A stretch of DNA of 64,000 nucleotides, taken from a beta proteobacterium AAP65. GTDB taxonomy: Bacteria > Pseudomonadota > Gammaproteobacteria > Burkholderiales > Burkholderiaceae_C. The stretch is taken from the NCBI GenBank assembly GCA_001295865.1, contig LJHW01000026.1, positions 62,001 through 126,000 on the forward strand. The letters are read 5' to 3'. Made by a program: the position numbers and the translations under genes. Below, one piece after another: positions 60,519-64,000 of the stretch (positions are counted from its first letter, which is position 1; each line of letters begins with the position of its first letter). The notes under the pieces were generated by a model, which saw only the letters and a list, made by a program, of their open reading frames with translations, searched no databases and was not told the origin of the DNA.

Positions 60519-61820
60519 TCAGATGCGGCCCTTGAGCACCGACAGGTAGGCGGGCTTGAGCATGCGGATCTTCATCAGCCACGCGAAGTAGCTGTCCTGC
60601 AGCGGTTCGATCATCGGCAGGCTGGGCGTGAGCCGGCCTTCGTAGTCGAACTCGATCAGCATCGCGGAGCCCTCGCGCGTGATCAGCGGGCACGAGGTGT
60701 AGCCGTCGAAGGTCTCGTCGGCCGGCTGGCCCTGCATCACCCGCAGCAGGTTGTGCACCACCAGCGGCGCGCTCTTCTTCACCGTGGCCGCGGTCTTGCC
60801 GCGCGGTGTGCCGTTGATGTCGCCGATGCCGAAGACGTTCGCAAAGCGGCGGTGCTGCAGCGTGGCCTTGTCAACTTCCAGCCAGCCGCCGGCGGCCATC
60901 GGGCCTGCCTGCCAGGCCAGGGGGCTGGTCTTCACGGCGTCGGGCGCACGCATGGGCGGCACCACGTGCAGGAAGTCGTAGGGCTTCTCGACCTTCTCGC
61001 CCTCGGGCGTGGTGAAGGTGGCGCGCCGCGCGCCGATGTCCACAGCCGTCAGCTTGTGGCTGAATTCGACGCCGATGCCCAGGTCCTTCCAGCGCGCGAG
61101 CACGTTGTCGTTGACCTTGGGCACACCGAACACCGTGCCCAGCGCCGACATGAACTGCACCTGGCTCTTGCCGGCCGTGCCGGCGCGCTGCAGGCGGTCG
61201 CGCAGCATGAAGGTCATCTTCAGCGGCGCCCCGGCGCACTTCAGCGGCGTGGCCGGCAGCGTCATCAGCGCCTGGCCCCCGCGCTCGGCGAAGGTCTGCA
61301 TCGCGGCCCAGGTGGCCTGCGCCGCCTGCGGGCTGGGGTAGACACTCGCCAGCCCCTCGCGCCCGATGGCCGCGACATCCATGCCTTCGATCTGCGCGTA
61401 GTCGAGCTGCACCCCCGTGGCCACGACCAGGAAGTCGTAGCGGATGCGTTCACCGCCGGCGGTGAGCACGGTGTTGGCCGCGGGGTCGAAGCCGCTCACC
61501 ATGTCCTTCACCCAGTTCACGCCAGCGGGCATGAAATCGGCATTGCGGTCGCGCACCTTCTCCACCGGCCACACGCCACTGGCCACCAGCGTGTAGCCAG
61601 GCTGGTAGTTGTGTTCTTCCTTGCGGTCGATGACGGTGATGCGGGCGCCTTCGAGTTCACGCGCCAGGCGGTTGGCCACGGCCAGGCCGCCCAGGCCGCT
61701 GCCGGCGATGACGATGTGGGCCGCCGTCTTCAGGCGCGCCTGCGCCGCTGGCGCGGTGCCGGTCAGGGCCGCGAAGGAGGCCGCGCCCAGCAGCGCGCGG
61801 CGGGTGGGGGAAGGGTGCAT
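60519..61820 (-). CDS. sqr: Sulfide:quinone oxidoreductase, type II-like, Tat-exported
   Basis: ATG 61820 gives 433 residues. A Tat signal (MHPSPTRRALLGAASFAALTG...AQARL) precedes the FAD motif IVIAGSGLGGLAVANRLARE at about 36-55. Two conserved Cys are Cys195 (TLPATPLKCAGAPLKMTFML) and Cys377 (GYTSCPLITREGSAMLIEFDY). Both contexts match human SQOR (KCAGAPQK, TSCPLV), so it is a type II-like SQR rather than a plain NADH dehydrogenase. It oxidises sulfide to sulfane sulfur or persulfide and passes electrons to quinone. The Tat signal would place it on the periplasmic face. Neighbours are a DsrE, a rhodanese and an ETHE1-like gene. Confidence 0.93.
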   Translation of the reverse strand: MHPSPTRRALLGAASFAALTGTAPAAQARLKTAAHIVIAGSGLGGLAVANRLARELEGARITVIDRKEEHNYQPGYTLVASGVWPVEKVRDRNADFMPAGVNWVKDMVSGFDPAANTVLTAGGERIRYDFLVVATGVQLDYAQIEGMDVAAIGREGLASVYPSPQAAQATWAAMQTFAERGGQALMTLPATPLKCAGAPLKMTFMLRDRLQRAGTAGKSQVQFMSALGTVFGVPKVNDNVLARWKDLGIGVEFSHKLTAVDIGARRATFTTPEGEKVEKPYDFLHVVPPMRAPDAVKTSPLAWQAGPMAAGGWLEVDKATLQHRRFANVFGIGDINGTPRGKTAATVKKSAPLVVHNLLRVMQGQPADETFDGYTSCPLITREGSAMLIEFDYEGRLTPSLPMIEPLQDSYFAWLMKIRMLKPAYLSVLKGRI

Positions 61821-61884
61821 GGGCTTGTCTCCGGTGCTGTTGTTTTGTGCGAAAGGACCGGGCAGCGCCCGGTCGGCCGGGCCC

Positions 61885-62298
61885 TCAGAAGGCCAGCGTC
61901 TTCACACCCGGTTTGAGCAGGTGCGCGGCCACGTCGGCGGGCTTGGCGGGGGTCACGCCGGGCAGCAGGTCGTTGGCCTGCTTGCCGCTGTTGGGCAGGA
62001 AGAGCGCGCACACCTCCACCTTGGCGCCGGCCTTGATCACGCCTTGCAGCATCTGCTGCGGCGTGACGTTGCGCGGCTTCAGCGCCGGCGTCTCCTTGCC
62101 CACCAGCGCGATCTCGGCGGCCGCGTCGCACAGCAGCACGCGCACGGCTGCCTTCTGCTCCAGCGCCTGGCCGGCCAGCACGAGGCCGGCACCCTGCGCC
62201 ATGGCCTGGCCGGAATGGATGTTGACGAACAGTTCTTCGGCCTGCGCGGTGGCGGCAGTGGCGAACAGGGCGGCGGCGATGAGCAAAGACTTCTTCAT
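61885..62298 (-). CDS. DsrE family periplasmic protein
   Basis: The 137-residue protein starts with a clear Sec signal (KKSLLIAAALFATAATAQAEE). The DsrE-like fold follows: LFVNIHSGQAMAQGAGLVLAGQALEQKAAVRVLLCDAAAEIALVG and MLQGVIKAGAKVEVCALFLPNSG, with Cys in LLCDA and EVCALF. The second Cys context (VEVCALFLPN) is where DsrE-type proteins carry transferable sulfur. It probably shuttles sulfane sulfur between SQR and other carriers in the periplasm. Same strand and spacing as the flanking genes. Confidence 0.88.
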   Translation of the reverse strand: MKKSLLIAAALFATAATAQAEELFVNIHSGQAMAQGAGLVLAGQALEQKAAVRVLLCDAAAEIALVGKETPALKPRNVTPQQMLQGVIKAGAKVEVCALFLPNSGKQANDLLPGVTPAKPADVAAHLLKPGVKTLAF

Positions 62299-62335
62299 GG
62301 TTCAAGACTCCAGGGTTGAAAAGCGGAAAACGGCA

Positions 62336-62890
62336 TCAGGGGCGGCCCGTCGGGGCCGGCAGGACGGGGACGGCAGGCAGGCCGAGCAGCGCGCGCAGCG
62401 CCGCGGCATCGGCCACGCTGTGCACCTGGGCGACACGGCCTTCCTGCAGACGCAGCACGGTGGCCTGCCCGGGCCGGCGCGGCAGGTCGGCCAACTGCGC
62501 CTGCTGCGCGCTGTCGCGCACCAGGGCCAGCGCAAACGGCAGCTCACGCAAGCGCGGCAGCGCCACCAGGCGCGTCACCAGCGAGGGCATGGCGCTGATG
62601 TCGGCCACGGCGTAGAGGTGCAGCGGCGCCAGTGCGGCAGGGCCGGCCTCGGTGAGCACGGCAGCGACCATGTCGCTCACGCGCTTCTCGGCCGAAAACA
62701 CGATCCAGCGCGTGGCCGGGCCGGGCACGGCCGGGCGGTCGTGCTGGTCTTGCAGCGCCCAGTCGGGCGCTGGCGCGCCCGGCACCATTTCGGCCGCCAG
62801 CACCTGCAGCGGCCATGTCAGCACTGCGGCTGCGCTCACCGCCATGGCAGCGGCCACGGCGCGCCAAGGGCCCCTCACTGGGCCGCTCAC
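62336..62890 (-). CDS. Thioredoxin-like exported protein of the sulfide operon
   Basis: GTG 62890 overlaps the stop of the DUF302 gene (GTGA) and gives 184 residues. A signal-like helix (WRAVAAAMAVSAAAVLTWPLQVLAAE) precedes a domain in which GAPAPDWALQDQHDRPAVPG resembles the start of AhpC/SCO/thioredoxin-like folds. TRWIVFSAEKRVSDMVAAVLTEAG and LVRDSAQQAQLADLPRRPGQATVLRLQEGRVAQVHSVAD complete it. No CxxC is present in the expected place, so redox chemistry is doubtful. Conserved position in the operon suggests an accessory role. Confidence 0.75.
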   Translation of the reverse strand: MSGPVRGPWRAVAAAMAVSAAAVLTWPLQVLAAEMVPGAPAPDWALQDQHDRPAVPGPATRWIVFSAEKRVSDMVAAVLTEAGPAALAPLHLYAVADISAMPSLVTRLVALPRLRELPFALALVRDSAQQAQLADLPRRPGQATVLRLQEGRVAQVHSVADAAALRALLGLPAVPVLPAPTGRP

Positions 62891-63303
62891 TGGGCCTCTC
62901 CGGTGGTACGCAACAGCCGCGTCACCACGCGCTGCAGCGCCTCGGCCGCCTCGGTGCAGGCCGCCTGCACCTGCGGGTGGGTGCTGGCCGCGGCGATGAA
63001 CATCGGGTCTTGCAGCACGAGGCGGGTGCGCCCCGGGCTGTGCTCGGTAGCGCCGCCGCCACAGGGCAGCAGCGCGGCGATGTCGGGCTCGGCCTGCAGC
63101 AGGGCGTGCGCCACCCGCGGGCTGCAAATGCCCAGCAGTTTCTGCGGCGGGTTGTCCAGGCCGAGCTTGTTCTTCAGCGTGGCCTGCACGTCGACTTCGC
63201 TGACGATGCCCATCTGTTCGGCGGCCAGCGCTGCGCGCAAGGTCTCGATGGCGGGGCCGAGGGCCAGGGGCAGCTCGATGGCGTGGGCGTAGGTCGTTTT
63301 CAT
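62887..63303 (-). CDS. DUF302 domain protein
   Basis: The 138-residue protein has the DUF302 pattern: AEQMGIVSEVDVQATLKNKLGLDNPPQKLLGICSPRVAHALLQAEPDIAALLPC. The two Cys (GICSP and LLPCGGG) are conserved in many members, and VLQDPMFIAAASTHPQVQ closes the domain. DUF302 proteins occur repeatedly beside SQR, DsrE and persulfide dioxygenase genes; the function is not known. No signal, so cytosolic. Its stop overlaps the thioredoxin-like gene start. Confidence 0.9.
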   Translation of the reverse strand: MKTTYAHAIELPLALGPAIETLRAALAAEQMGIVSEVDVQATLKNKLGLDNPPQKLLGICSPRVAHALLQAEPDIAALLPCGGGATEHSPGRTRLVLQDPMFIAAASTHPQVQAACTEAAEALQRVVTRLLRTTGEAQ

Positions 63304-63315
63304 GAGGAAGGGCTT

Positions 63316-63984
63316 TCAGGCGAAGGGGGTGACGGGGGCCGCCAGGGGCGCGGCAGCCGGTGGTGCTTCACGCGCACCGTCGCGCACGCGGGCGAGGAAC
63401 TCGTCGCGCGAGGCGCTGCGGAACCAGGGGTGCCAGCGGCGCTGCTCCAGCACCGTGCTCACCAGCCGCGCCTGCTGGGCATGGCTGGCGAAAAGCAGGG
63501 TTTCGGGCGGCCGCGTGAAGACACGCTGCATCACGCTGTGCCACAGCGCGTCGGGCGAGGCAGGGCGGGGCTGGAAGGGGCAGCTGTCCACCCCCAGCAG
63601 GCCGCCGCAGAAGAGGCGGTCGCGCCACAGGAAGCTCAGGCAACCGGTGGTGTGGCCGGGCGTGGCCAGCACTTCCACGTGTTCACCGCCGAAGCCGAGC
63701 ACGGGCGCCGCCTCCGGCGCCCGTGGCCGCATGGCCGCATGGCCGTGCTGCACCAGCGGCGCGCCCAGATGCGCGAGCGCTGCGGCCTCGCCGGGCAGCT
63801 GCGCGTCGTGCTCGTGGGTGCGCAAGGTCCAGCGCAGGCGCAGGCGGTGTTCGGCCAGCATCGCGGCCAGCACCGGCACGTCGGCCGCGCGCGGGTCGAC
63901 CAGCACGGCCTCGGCGGCGTCCAGGTCGGCCAGCAAATAGCTGACCGCCCCGGTGTGTTCGTCGTGCAGCAGGCGAAAGTACAT
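63316..63984 (-). CDS. MBL-fold protein, ETHE1/persulfide-dioxygenase-like
   Basis: ATG 63984 gives 222 residues of the metallo-beta-lactamase fold. The metal box reads THEHDAQ (His57, His59), where typical members have THxHxDH; the Asp and last His are replaced. His111 (ATPGHTTGCLSF), Asp133 (GVDSCPF) and His168 (FASHAQQ) are present. In ETHE1 the single iron uses the first His of the box, a second His in TPGHT and an Asp. Those three (His57, His111, Asp133) are kept, so a mononuclear-iron dioxygenase is plausible. Next to SQR and DUF302, oxidation of glutathione persulfide to sulfite is the best guess. Confidence 0.75.
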   Translation of the reverse strand: MYFRLLHDEHTGAVSYLLADLDAAEAVLVDPRAADVPVLAAMLAEHRLRLRWTLRTHEHDAQLPGEAAALAHLGAPLVQHGHAAMRPRAPEAAPVLGFGGEHVEVLATPGHTTGCLSFLWRDRLFCGGLLGVDSCPFQPRPASPDALWHSVMQRVFTRPPETLLFASHAQQARLVSTVLEQRRWHPWFRSASRDEFLARVRDGAREAPPAAAPLAAPVTPFA

Positions 63985-64000
63985 GGTTGTTCGCGGTTCG

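Overview
The window is a high-GC (about 70%), gene-dense chromosomal segment of a betaproteobacterium. The signs point to Burkholderiales, close to Comamonadaceae, Rubrivivax or Leptothrix: codon use almost always ending in G or C, many LysR regulators, a PEP-CTERM gene, an IorAB-type molybdoenzyme, and many stop/start overlaps of the ATGA, GTGA and TTGA kind. I see no rRNA, tRNA, CRISPR array or insertion sequence. Most genes are ordinary chromosomal genes. The accessory or decaying parts are the TonB-dependent receptor at the left edge, a broken universal-stress gene near 4.65 kb, an isolated tyrosine recombinase with a 17-bp inverted repeat at 25.9-27.1 kb, and a broken PEP-CTERM gene at 39.5-40.2 kb.

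Layout. 0-6 kb: end of an outer-membrane receptor, an exported orphan, a SulP anion transporter, a UspA remnant and a methyltransferase. 5.4-8.9 kb: the molybdate module modE / modABC with a perfect ModE-type palindrome between modE and modA. 9-15 kb: a chalcone-isomerase-like protein, then a class III cyclase-ATPase and a small membrane protein divergent from a Crp/Fnr regulator. 15-21 kb: small enzymes, LysR, a DCC/membrane operon and its GbsR-type regulator, both preceded by the same 20-bp palindrome, and a transglutaminase. 21-26 kb: an AraC regulator divergent from an IorAB-like molybdenum hydroxylase, which would use molybdate brought in by ModABC, and an EamA exporter. 27.2-34.8 kb: seven genes with overlapping ends (TVP38/FAD oxidoreductase fusion, TIGR04282 transferase, SelD-like FAD oxidoreductase, PhnD/PhnE/PhnC-like ABC transporter, metallophosphoesterase-like protein), faced by a GNAT and an XRE-cupin regulator. 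This is the best candidate for an undescribed system.

36-48 kb holds VOC proteins, an 824-aa secreted orphan, the PEP-CTERM pseudogene, LysR/MDR and GlxA/DJ-1 divergent pairs, a class III aminotransferase, a GST, an Old Yellow Enzyme and a flavoprotein. 48.9-55.2 kb is an RND efflux pair with a DUF2892 protein and a TehA/SLAC1-type channel, divergent from an ArsR regulator.

From 56.3 kb to the right edge the genes form a sulfide and persulfide handling region: rhodanese, TlpA-like thioredoxin, peroxiredoxin, a type II sulfide:quinone oxidoreductase with a Tat signal, DsrE, a thioredoxin-like protein, DUF302 and an ETHE1-like MBL protein. The leftward promoters of the rhodanese and TlpA genes share a sequence element, which suggests common control.
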